DNA from: Minisyncoccota bacterium
GTDB lineage: Bacteria > Patescibacteriota > Minisyncoccia > SW-4-49-11
NCBI GenBank assembly: GCA_018609785.1
Contig: JAHEOE010000030.1
Coordinates: 1-14,614, forward strand
DNA length: 14,614 bases
Direction of reading: 5' to 3'
Below are positions 1 through 6,654 of the stretch, one piece after another; position 1 is the first letter of the stretch; the number at the start of each line of letters is the position of its first letter. The notes under the pieces are model-generated. The model worked only from the letters and a program-made list of their open reading frames with translations, did no database searches and had not been told where the DNA came from. A program made the translations under genes and the position numbers.

Positions 1-15
1 CTAATAAATTTCCTT

Positions 16-49
16 AGCCCTTTCCCAACATCGGGAGGGGGCTTTTTTT
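16..49 (+). terminator. Rho-independent terminator reading rightward
   Basis: An 11-bp stem (16-26 with 33-43) encloses a 6-nt loop (27-32) and is followed by a run of seven T (43-49). Read as plus-strand RNA, all 11 pairs form, two of them as U-G wobbles (21/38, 22/37). Read as minus-strand RNA, those two pairs become C-A mismatches and the trailing sequence has only short T runs. The signal therefore points rightward and should end a plus-strand gene left of the window, convergent with the ATPase operon. The last codon of the DUF192 gene (TAA, 48-50) lies inside the T run, so the two transcription units meet with essentially no spacer. Weak bidirectional activity is possible. Confidence 0.8.
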
Positions 50-551
50 AGGTGTCCGGCAGATACTGTTTAAGCGAGTCGTCGATGCTCCAGTCATATT
101 TTTGAGCCGTGCCCGCGGCAACTTCGAGGACGTAGCGAGCGTTTGCGTCGGGCCGGAAGACAGTTTTATCAGAGCGAGAGGTATACGAGGATGGTTTGGC
201 GTTGGGTTTGATATCGACAATGGTGCCGGTTTTATCAAGCCAGATGATGTCTATGGAAAAGTTCATCTCACGCATGACAATACCGTGCCTCTCGGACATG
301 TCATACACGAGCATGAGTCCTTGGTCCGCAGGGAGGTTTGAACGGTCTGAGAGTCCCGTATAGCGTTCCTCAGGGGTTTTTGCGTAGGTAATGTCGAGTG
401 AGGTTGAAGCACCGGTATTCGCTTGAGAAGAAAGGTTGGAAAGAAGCTTATCTTCTTTGCCGAATTGTCCGAGGGAGTCGGACAGAGTGGAAATTTGGAC
501 AAAAAACGTCCCGCCGATAATCAACGCGAATAGAAGAATTGCCGTACGCAT
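48..551 (-). CDS. DUF192 family protein, membrane-anchored or secreted
   Basis: This 167-residue protein has a hydrophobic N-terminus (about residues 4-20) that looks like an uncleaved signal anchor or signal peptide. A polar linker follows (about 21-50), then a DUF192 domain (about 50-155). Family features visible are the early T-P-E-E-R-x-x-G-L-S-x-R segment (59-70), the D-Q-G-L-M-L-V-Y strand (76-83) and an I-D-I-I-W-L-D strand (100-106) followed by a turn and I-V-D-I-K-P. The biochemical role of DUF192 proteins is not established; many are exported. The gene starts 14 nt after the subunit D stop and has no promoter of its own that I can see, so it is probably the last gene of the ATPase operon. 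No Shine-Dalgarno precedes the ATG. The family call is fairly sure; the function is unknown. Confidence 0.82.
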   Translation of the reverse strand: MRTAILLFALIIGGTFFVQISTLSDSLGQFGKEDKLLSNLSSQANTGASTSLDITYAKTPEERYTGLSDRSNLPADQGLMLVYDMSERHGIVMREMNFSIDIIWLDKTGTIVDIKPNAKPSSYTSRSDKTVFRPDANARYVLEVAAGTAQKYDWSIDDSLKQYLPDT

Positions 552-565
552 AGGAAGTGACCTTG

Positions 566-1180
566 CTATTCTTCGATCAAGTCTTTTACTTTCAGCAACA
601 GACTCTTTTCTTGACGAGCCTCTTCTTCGAGTTTGGTGTTGATATAGTTCATGTTGTCTTTGGTTTCGGGGAGAATAACGTGCTCCAAAGAGTTTACGCG
701 GCGTCGGGTTTTCTCGATTTCTTCGGCTAGTTTACGGGCCGCATATTCCAGTTCCGCCAACCGAATCAGATCGGGTATGAGTTTATTGAATTTCAGCAGG
801 CACGCGTCGAGGTCATAGGGAGTGTTGAGAACTCCGTAAGAGAACGGATCACCATTGACTTCGCTCTCCAGTTTGGAAATTGCCACCCCCATAATATTTT
901 CTTTCTCTGAAGAAATGGAAATGGAAGCCTCGGAAGAGCTGGCAATACTCTGAAGGTTATCACCATTCATGCGCGCCTGTGCCAGACGATATTGCCGTAT
1001 AACGGCGGGGAGTTCGGCATCAAGTTTTTCGCGCAGTTCAATGGCATCTTTGACCAACGACAAAAACTCGCGGATAAGACCGTCACGCTTATCCTTGAGG
1101 AGCTTGTGGCCCTTTTCGGCCATCTGCTTTTTCTTCTTGAGCCGGAGATATTCCGGTCGCGTGGGTTTTACGGACGCCAT
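566..1180 (-). CDS. atpD: V-type ATP synthase subunit D (central stalk)
   Basis: Subunit D is the coiled-coil central rotor shaft of V/A-type ATPases; it turns inside the A3B3 head and, with F, links it to the membrane ring. The 204-residue protein shows the family opening V-K-P-T-R followed by L-x-x-L-K-K-K (about 4-18) and G-x-x-L-L-K-x-K-R-D. A long helical middle follows, then the C-terminal R-R-R-V-N-S-L-E-H-V segment typical of the returning helix. The length matches the family (about 200-220). A GTG at 1186 could add two residues, but the ATG at 1180 puts the conserved V-K-P-T segment in the expected place. It starts 12 nt after the subunit B stop, with no Shine-Dalgarno sequence, and ends in TAG. 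Confidence 0.95.
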   Translation of the reverse strand: MASVKPTRPEYLRLKKKKQMAEKGHKLLKDKRDGLIREFLSLVKDAIELREKLDAELPAVIRQYRLAQARMNGDNLQSIASSSEASISISSEKENIMGVAISKLESEVNGDPFSYGVLNTPYDLDACLLKFNKLIPDLIRLAELEYAARKLAEEIEKTRRRVNSLEHVILPETKDNMNYINTKLEEEARQEKSLLLKVKDLIEE

Positions 1181-1192
1181 AAACACGGGGAG

Positions 1193-2587
1193 TTATGATT
1201 CGTGAGTTCCGTACTTGTCAATCAGCTTGTCTTTGAGCTTCTTCAGTTCAGTACGCGGCAAAATGGAGAAGAGTTCCCAAGCGATGGTGAGAGAGTCAAT
1301 CAGAGAGCGATTCTCATGCGTACCTTGGGTGACAAACTTCTTCTCAAACTCATCGGAGAATTTGAGATACGCCTGGTCAGTCTCACTCAAAGCCGATTCT
1401 CCGAGTACGAGAGCTAATTCTCGGACTTCTTTTCCTTTGGCATAGGCGTTGGAGAGCTGGTCTTGGACTTTGGAAAGATCTTCTCGGACATAGTCATCTT
1501 CCGGGGAAAGTCGAGACAACGACGGAAGAATCGAAACCGGCGGATAAATATCTTTACCGTGGAGGTCACGGTCCAGGAGAATCTGTCCTTCGGTGATGTA
1601 CCCGGTTAAGTCCGGAATCGGATGCTGTTTGTCATCATCGGGCATGGTCAAAACCGGGATTTGCGTGAGAGACCCGGTGTAGCCTTCCAACTTACCCGCA
1701 CGCTCGTAAAGCGAGGCAAGGTCGGTGTATAGGTATCCGGGGTATCCTTTGCGTCCGGGGATCTCTTTGCGTGCCGCGGAAACTTCACGGAGGGCGTCCG
1801 CGTAATTGGTCATGTCCGTCATAATAACGAGAACATGCATGTTTTTTTCAAAAGCCAAGTATTCTCCGAGTGTCAGAGCCATGCGCGGCAACGTAACACG
1901 TTCCACAACCGGATCATCCGCTTTGTTGAGGAATACCGTGGTGCGACCCATGGTACCCGCTTTTTCAAACTCGTCAAAGAAGAATTCCGCCTCTTCGTGG
2001 GTTACGCCGATACCGGCGAAAATAACGGCAAAATCTTCATCTTCAGTCTGCATCTCGTTGTTCTCATCTATTTGAGCCATTTGCACCTGTCTGCTGATTT
2101 GGGCGGCGAGTTCGGAGTGCGGCAGACCGGAAGCGGAGAAAATCGGCAACTTCTGTCCGCGTACGAGCGTGGTGGAGACATCAATCGTAGAAATTCCCGT
2201 TTGTAAAAATTCATCGGGGACCAGCCGTTCTCCGGGGTTTATAGGATTGCCGTTGATATCTCGATGAGAATCAGGCATAATTTCCGGTCCTTCGTCGATC
2301 GGATTGCCAAAGCCATCAAACATGCGGCCGAGCATGGAATCACTTACGCCAAGCTTCATAGATTCTCCCGAAAAGGCAACTTGAGCGCTCTCGAGGTCCA
2401 GACCTTCCGGTGATTCGAACAGTTGAACAACGGCTCGCGTACCGTTTATTTCCAGGACACGACCCTTACGAATGTTACCGTCTCCGTCTTGGATTTCGCC
2501 GATTTCTTCGTAACCGACATTCTCCACGCCGTCTACGACCAAAAGCGGGCCGCGAATTTCTTGGATGTTCTTATGCCATGTCTTCAT
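1193..2587 (-). CDS. atpB: V-type ATP synthase subunit B (regulatory head subunit)
   Basis: Subunit B is the non-catalytic nucleotide-binding-fold subunit that alternates with A in the cytoplasmic A3B3 hexamer. The 464-residue protein has an N-terminal barrel (about 1-75), then the central domain in which the P-loop is replaced by F-S-A-S-G-L-P-H-S-E-L (150-160), the normal degenerate form for B. Next come A-G-I-G-V-T-H-E-E-A (191-200), M-T-D-M-T-N-Y-A-D-A-L-R (256-267) and the arginine-finger segment P-S-L-S-R-L (355-360, R359) that reaches into the catalytic site of A. The C-terminus is a helical bundle. It lies 12 nt downstream of subunit A. Length and motifs are complete, with no sign of damage. 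Confidence 0.98.
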   Translation of the reverse strand: MKTWHKNIQEIRGPLLVVDGVENVGYEEIGEIQDGDGNIRKGRVLEINGTRAVVQLFESPEGLDLESAQVAFSGESMKLGVSDSMLGRMFDGFGNPIDEGPEIMPDSHRDINGNPINPGERLVPDEFLQTGISTIDVSTTLVRGQKLPIFSASGLPHSELAAQISRQVQMAQIDENNEMQTEDEDFAVIFAGIGVTHEEAEFFFDEFEKAGTMGRTTVFLNKADDPVVERVTLPRMALTLGEYLAFEKNMHVLVIMTDMTNYADALREVSAARKEIPGRKGYPGYLYTDLASLYERAGKLEGYTGSLTQIPVLTMPDDDKQHPIPDLTGYITEGQILLDRDLHGKDIYPPVSILPSLSRLSPEDDYVREDLSKVQDQLSNAYAKGKEVRELALVLGESALSETDQAYLKFSDEFEKKFVTQGTHENRSLIDSLTIAWELFSILPRTELKKLKDKLIDKYGTHES

Positions 2588-2599
2588 AATCCGATCTAA

Positions 2600-4378
2600 T
2601 TATTTGGTCACTTTTGCAACTTCTTGTTGAATATCCGATACCACCGTTTTGACATCATCTACTTCCCCTTCTTGCTGATTTTGAATTTGGGTAATGCGAT
2701 CTCGTACCCCGGTGTTGGTCAGTGTTTCAAGTTCGAGTTCCGGATCTTCGGTGAGAGCTTGCGCCGCCTCGCGATAGAACGTGATGATACCCTTGAGGAG
2801 CACGTACATTTTCGTTGTGGAGTTATATGTCTCAATGTCGTCAAAGGCGTCTTGTTGTAGATACATGTCTCGAAGATACTCGGCAACCTCCATGATCAGT
2901 CGGTCTTTCATTGAGAGTGCGTCCATACCAACCAATCGTACGATGTCCTGGAGTTGGTTTTCTTTTTGTAAAATACTCATAGCCTCTTGGCGGAGGGTAC
3001 CCCAGTCTTGGTCGGTACGTTCTTCAAAATACGGCTCCACATTGGCGAGGTACTGAGAATAGCTGGTAAGCCAGTTGATGGCGGGAAAGTGCTTTTTGGC
3101 GGCCAAGCTTTCATCCAGCCCCCAGAAGGCTTTGGTCACTTTGAGCGTCGCCTGAGAAACGGGTTCGGAAAAGTCTCCGCCGGGTGGAGAAACCGCGGCA
3201 ATGACCGAAACCGATCCGGTACGTTCGTCCGAACCTTGGCACGTAACCTGTCCCGCGCGTTCGTAGAAGGAGGCGATGCGGGAGCCGAGATAGGCGGGGT
3301 AACCGGCTTCTCCGGGCATTTCTTCCAGACGAGCGCTCATTTCCCGCATGGCTTCCGCCCAGCGCGAAGTGGAATCCGCCATCATAGCCACGTCGTAGCC
3401 CATGTCTCGGTAGTATTCCGCAATGGTAATACCGGTATATACCGAGGCTTCTCGCGCGGCGATCGGCATATTCGATGTGTTGGCAACCAAAATGGTCTTG
3501 TCCATCAAGGGCTTCCCGCTTTTGGTGTCTTCAAGTTCCGGGAATTCTCGGAGTGCGTCCGTGATTTCGTTCCCGCGTTCGCCGCATCCGACATACACGG
3601 TTACATCCGCATCCGACCACTTGGCAAGTTGTGTCTGAATGACGGTTTTGCCGGTACCGAAAGCACCCGGAGTAGCGGCGGTACCTCCTTTCGGAATAGG
3701 GAAAAAGGTATCGATAATGCGTTGTCCGGTATAAAGCGGTTCTTTAGGGATATGTTTTTTCTGTCGCGGGCGTCGGGTGCGGACCGGCCATTTTTGAATC
3801 ATGGAGACTTCGGTGTCGTTGATGACTGCGATGGTGTCGGCCACGGTGTATGTCCCTTGGTAAATCCGATCCACCTTGCCTTCCACTCCCGGCGGAACCA
3901 TGACTTGGTGGGTAATAATATCTGTCTCCGGCACTGTTCCGAGAATATCTCCGGGGACTACGGTGTCTCCTTCTTTGACTGCAGGTGTGAACTCCCATTG
4001 TTTTTGACGATCAAGCGCGTTTACTTCAATCCCGCGAGAGATGAATCCGGAATGTTCGCCGCGTCGTTTGGCTTCTTTGGCGATTTCGTAAAGCGGACGT
4101 TGCACTCCGTCAAATAGTTGACGCAGGAGTCCCGGGCCGAGTTCCACGCTGAGAGAGCGACCGGTTGAGGTGACGGGTTCGCCGACCTTGAGACCGCCCG
4201 TTTCTTCGTAAACCTGAATTGAAGCGGTATCTCCGTCCAGCTCGATAATTTCACCCATCAGGCCTTCCTTACCGACGTTAACCACTTCATAGATACTCGC
4301 TCCTTTCATATCGGTGGCGACGACAAGGGGACCTGAGACTTTGTAGATAGATCCGGTAATAGTTGTACTCATAGTCAT
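2600..4378 (-). CDS. atpA: V-type ATP synthase subunit A (catalytic)
   Basis: Subunit A is the catalytic ATP-hydrolysing or synthesising subunit of the head. The 592-residue protein has an N-terminal barrel (about 7-75), the A-specific non-homologous insert (about 110-195, containing the P-P-G-V-E-G-K strand), and the P-loop G-A-F-G-T-G-K-T at 238-245. It also has the catalytic-glutamate segment G-C-G-E-R-G-N-E (E267), a Walker B-like M-M-A-D-S-T-S-R-W (D335) and S-P-P-G-G-D-F-S-E-P (397-406). All catalytic residues expected for an active enzyme are present, and the length is normal. ATGs at 4378 and 4372 are both possible and differ by two residues. The gene starts 4 nt after the subunit F stop, with no Shine-Dalgarno sequence. 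Confidence 0.98.
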   Translation of the reverse strand: MTMSTTITGSIYKVSGPLVVATDMKGASIYEVVNVGKEGLMGEIIELDGDTASIQVYEETGGLKVGEPVTSTGRSLSVELGPGLLRQLFDGVQRPLYEIAKEAKRRGEHSGFISRGIEVNALDRQKQWEFTPAVKEGDTVVPGDILGTVPETDIITHQVMVPPGVEGKVDRIYQGTYTVADTIAVINDTEVSMIQKWPVRTRRPRQKKHIPKEPLYTGQRIIDTFFPIPKGGTAATPGAFGTGKTVIQTQLAKWSDADVTVYVGCGERGNEITDALREFPELEDTKSGKPLMDKTILVANTSNMPIAAREASVYTGITIAEYYRDMGYDVAMMADSTSRWAEAMREMSARLEEMPGEAGYPAYLGSRIASFYERAGQVTCQGSDERTGSVSVIAAVSPPGGDFSEPVSQATLKVTKAFWGLDESLAAKKHFPAINWLTSYSQYLANVEPYFEERTDQDWGTLRQEAMSILQKENQLQDIVRLVGMDALSMKDRLIMEVAEYLRDMYLQQDAFDDIETYNSTTKMYVLLKGIITFYREAAQALTEDPELELETLTNTGVRDRITQIQNQQEGEVDDVKTVVSDIQQEVAKVTK

Positions 4379-4382
4379 ATCA

Positions 4383-4700
4383 TTATTCTTTCAGGAAATC
4401 GGGTTTCATGCCCACGGCACGTTCCACCAGAGCTTCCAGTGTGTTTGCCCCGGTTCCTTCTTCTTCGGGGAAAAAGATTAACGGAATGTCCAGACTGTAA
4501 AGCTTTGATTGAAGACCTTCGTCTATGTCAACTGCCTCACTTATGCAGATGAGTCCGACATTGTGGTCATCGGTTTTAAGTCTGTTGTAGAGATCATGAG
4601 GCGAATACTCATGTGTAGCATACACCGAAAAGCCCAATGTTTCAAACAGAGAGGCTATTTCGGGAGAGGTCATGGCAATGGCGATCTTTCCGGATTCCAT
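4383..4700 (-). CDS. atpF: V-type ATP synthase subunit F
   Basis: Subunit F is the small Rossmann-like central-stalk subunit that binds D and modulates rotation and ATPase activity. The 105-residue protein begins with a beta strand K-I-A-I-A-M (5-10) and a helix that starts S-P-E-I-A-S-L-F. It continues with G-L-I-C-I-S-E (49-55) and a strand I-P-L-I-F-F-P (72-78) before a C-terminal helix around L-E-A-L-V-E-R-A-V-G. This alternation and length match the family. It begins only 3 nt after the subunit C stop and is followed 4 nt later by subunit A, the usual place for F in bacterial V/A operons. The small family is divergent, so position in the operon supports the call as much as sequence does. 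Confidence 0.92.
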   Translation of the reverse strand: MESGKIAIAMTSPEIASLFETLGFSVYATHEYSPHDLYNRLKTDDHNVGLICISEAVDIDEGLQSKLYSLDIPLIFFPEEEGTGANTLEALVERAVGMKPDFLKE

Positions 4701-4703
4701 AAA

Positions 4704-5624
4704 TTAAGCGGTATAGTTTACGAGGCGTGCCTGCAATTCTTCGGCCGGGAGTCCGAATCGACGAGCGGCCAGAGCAAGTTTGACGTTGGAGATGAAGTGA
4801 TAGACGATTTCCAAATATTGAACAATGCGCTCGGCATCCACCCCTTCGTATTTGGCGGAGTTAAGTGCGTGAATTTCGTTGTGAAGAAGGTGAGTTTCTA
4901 CGGTTGTTTCCGAAAGATTCGCGGGGGCGATTTGCAGGAGATTTCCCAATTCACCAAGTATATCACCGAATTCCAATGTTTCTACGGGGAGACGATGAAT
5001 GAGACGAGTATCTTTAATCAAATGCGGAGTGATTTGAGACTTGGTCTGTCCTCGTTTACCGCGGCGAATGGCCGTCATGGCATTGTGTCGATTAACCTCG
5101 GCGGTTATGACGCGAGTGAGGTAGGTCGAAGACAGAGCGTTTTCAATGGCAACAGTGAGGTAGGTTTCTTCCAAAATACTTAAAAACTCAAAAACATCCT
5201 CGCTTGCGGCTAATTTTGTGCTTTGCTTGCTGAGTTTATCTCTAAAGCGTTCCGGATGGTAACAGTGTCCAAGAGAAGAGAGGACCGTATCTTGCATGGA
5301 AGGACCGGAAAAGGAGTCTTGTCGCGCATAGACCATGTTTTCCAATGTGCGAAGATCCGCTTTTAACGTAATGTACCTATAAACGGCGCTCTTGGGGGGG
5401 AGTTCTTGGAGCGTTCGCGCGAACAGATTCTCGTAATATGTATTGAGTCCGCCAAAACTGGTATTTACTTCGGAGTTGGCCAGACTTTCAGAAACAAATG
5501 AGGGTAATCGGTCTTCAAATGTCTGGGACTCTGTGAATGACACAAAATCTTCATATGAAGGAAGTTGACTGAGATACCAGACGGTTTGTCCGGCGATGGT
5601 TGTGGTCGGAATATTAGTTGCCAT
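4704..5624 (-). CDS. atpC: V-type ATP synthase subunit C (d-like rotor cap)
   Basis: Subunit C of bacterial V/A ATPases (equivalent to eukaryotic d) is the funnel-shaped socket that connects the D-F shaft to the membrane K ring. This 306-residue, mostly alpha-helical protein is slightly shorter than typical (about 320-350). Visible features are the internal helical pair around residues 65-100, with the segment L-R-T-L-E-N-M-V-Y-A-R-Q, and a second half ending in an R-R-F-G-L-P-A-E-E-L helix, as in homologues. The start codon overlaps the end of subunit E by 11 nt, which suggests translational coupling. The call rests on helical character, length and its invariant place between E and F. Confidence 0.9.
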   Translation of the reverse strand: MATNIPTTTIAGQTVWYLSQLPSYEDFVSFTESQTFEDRLPSFVSESLANSEVNTSFGGLNTYYENLFARTLQELPPKSAVYRYITLKADLRTLENMVYARQDSFSGPSMQDTVLSSLGHCYHPERFRDKLSKQSTKLAASEDVFEFLSILEETYLTVAIENALSSTYLTRVITAEVNRHNAMTAIRRGKRGQTKSQITPHLIKDTRLIHRLPVETLEFGDILGELGNLLQIAPANLSETTVETHLLHNEIHALNSAKYEGVDAERIVQYLEIVYHFISNVKLALAARRFGLPAEELQARLVNYTA

Positions 5625-6162
5625 ATAACTCGGCGTTTATACGAGGAAGTGTTTGATCTTTAAGTTCATTGAGAAGTGTGTTGATGTCCAGTTCCTGTCG
5701 CTTGGCTACAGTTTCGGAAATTAGACGTCCCAAATCTTGGGGATCTGTTTTTTCGGAGATCCCGTAAGAAACGTCAGAAGGAAGTTTTTCAGCCAACTGA
5801 TTGGCGTAAACTCCACTGACGGTTAAATATCCTTCTTCCGGTAGGGTTGAGAGAAACTCTTCAAGCCGTGAGGTAAACCAGGTATGTTCCAAAAGTTCGG
5901 GAACAAAAGAGACGTAAGCCTTGGTTACTTCGTGCTGAAGATTTGAGAGAGAACTAAATCGGATGTTACGTGAACGCGTGAACAGTTCTCGATTTACCCG
6001 AGTCTGAATTTCTTGTTCCACTTCGTATTCGTACGTTCGTTGAAGTTCGGCAAGTTTTTGCTCGTATTCCGTTTTTAGACGATTCAACTTACTCTGCTCT
6101 TCTTCCCGAACACGATTTTTTTCCGCTTCAATAGATGTCTCGAGATACGCTTCAAGTTTCAT
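5614..6162 (-). CDS. atpE: V-type ATP synthase subunit E (peripheral stalk)
   Basis: Subunit E is half of the E-G (here E-H) peripheral stalk that holds the head against rotation. The 182-residue protein starts with a charged coiled coil (about 1-60, rich in E, K, R and Q), as expected for the stalk shaft. A compact alpha/beta C-terminal domain follows that binds the top of the head, with strands around Y-L-T-V-S-G-V-Y (111-118) and V-S-Y-G-I-S (130-135). It starts 13 nt after subunit K and its last 11 nt overlap subunit C. Primary sequence in this family is poorly conserved, so operon position and architecture carry the assignment. Confidence 0.9.
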   Translation of the reverse strand: MKLEAYLETSIEAEKNRVREEEQSKLNRLKTEYEQKLAELQRTYEYEVEQEIQTRVNRELFTRSRNIRFSSLSNLQHEVTKAYVSFVPELLEHTWFTSRLEEFLSTLPEEGYLTVSGVYANQLAEKLPSDVSYGISEKTDPQDLGRLISETVAKRQELDINTLLNELKDQTLPRINAELYGN

Positions 6163-6175
6163 ATCTCAATAGGTG

Positions 6176-6643
6176 TTATCCCGCGCCGTTAATAATGAGT
6201 AAGGACACGAGTAGTCCGAATACGGCGAATGTTTCAACAAGGACGGAAAGAACAATAACCTGTCCCACACGCGAAGAATCTTTTGCAATCATTTGAATTC
6301 CGCTGGAAAGGACTTTTCCTTGAAGAAGCCCGGAGAACAGCGCGGTAAATCCGATGGGGAGGCTGGCAAAGGCGTATACCCATCCGGTTTCTGTACTGAT
6401 TTCCTCGGAACCGCCTCCCAAAAGACCGATGTTTATCAGAATGAGAAAGGCGGCAAGAAGACCGTAAACGGCCTGAGTACTCGGCAATGCGCTGAGAAGA
6501 AGTACATTTCCGAATTGGTTGCTGTCTTCAGCGGCGAGCCCGGCTCCGGTTTGTCCGGCGCGTGCCACACCGTAACTTGAGCCGATACCGGCGAGTACTG
6601 CGGCTAATGCCGCTCCGAATGTTGCTAACATGAGTCCTGTCAT
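6176..6643 (-). CDS. atpK: V-type ATP synthase subunit K, predicted Na+-binding rotor proteolipid
   Basis: Subunit K forms the ion-carrying membrane ring. The 155-residue protein is a duplicated hairpin with four membrane helices (about 4-27, 46-75, 87-118, 127-152), the 16-kDa type. Helix 2 has L53-P-S-T56-Q57-A-V-Y60 and no acidic residue. Helix 3 has Q108 in L-L-Q-G-K. Helix 4 has the essential carboxylate E137 in L-V-E-T-F-A. In Enterococcus hirae NtpK the Na+ ligands are L61 (backbone), T64, Q65, Q110 and E139, with Y68 nearby. Here all are present in order, and the Q-to-E distance is identical (29 residues). Sodium coupling is therefore predicted. There is one carboxylate per four helices. 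A polar loop (about 77-87) between the hairpins is longer than in NtpK. No Shine-Dalgarno precedes the ATG. Confidence 0.96.
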   Translation of the reverse strand: MTGLMLATFGAALAAVLAGIGSSYGVARAGQTGAGLAAEDSNQFGNVLLLSALPSTQAVYGLLAAFLILINIGLLGGGSEEISTETGWVYAFASLPIGFTALFSGLLQGKVLSSGIQMIAKDSSRVGQVIVLSVLVETFAVFGLLVSLLIINGAG

Positions 6644-6654
6644 AGGTCGTAACG

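Noticed and set aside
2987..4117. A 376-codon open frame antisense to subunit A
   Set aside because: It lies wholly inside a gene with intact catalytic motifs; its translation is rich in G, R and F with no domain pattern, which is typical of a shadow frame opposite a well-conserved gene.
4509..5183. A 224-codon plus-strand frame across subunits F and C
   Set aside because: It spans two confidently assigned minus-strand genes and their junction, and shows no family motif.
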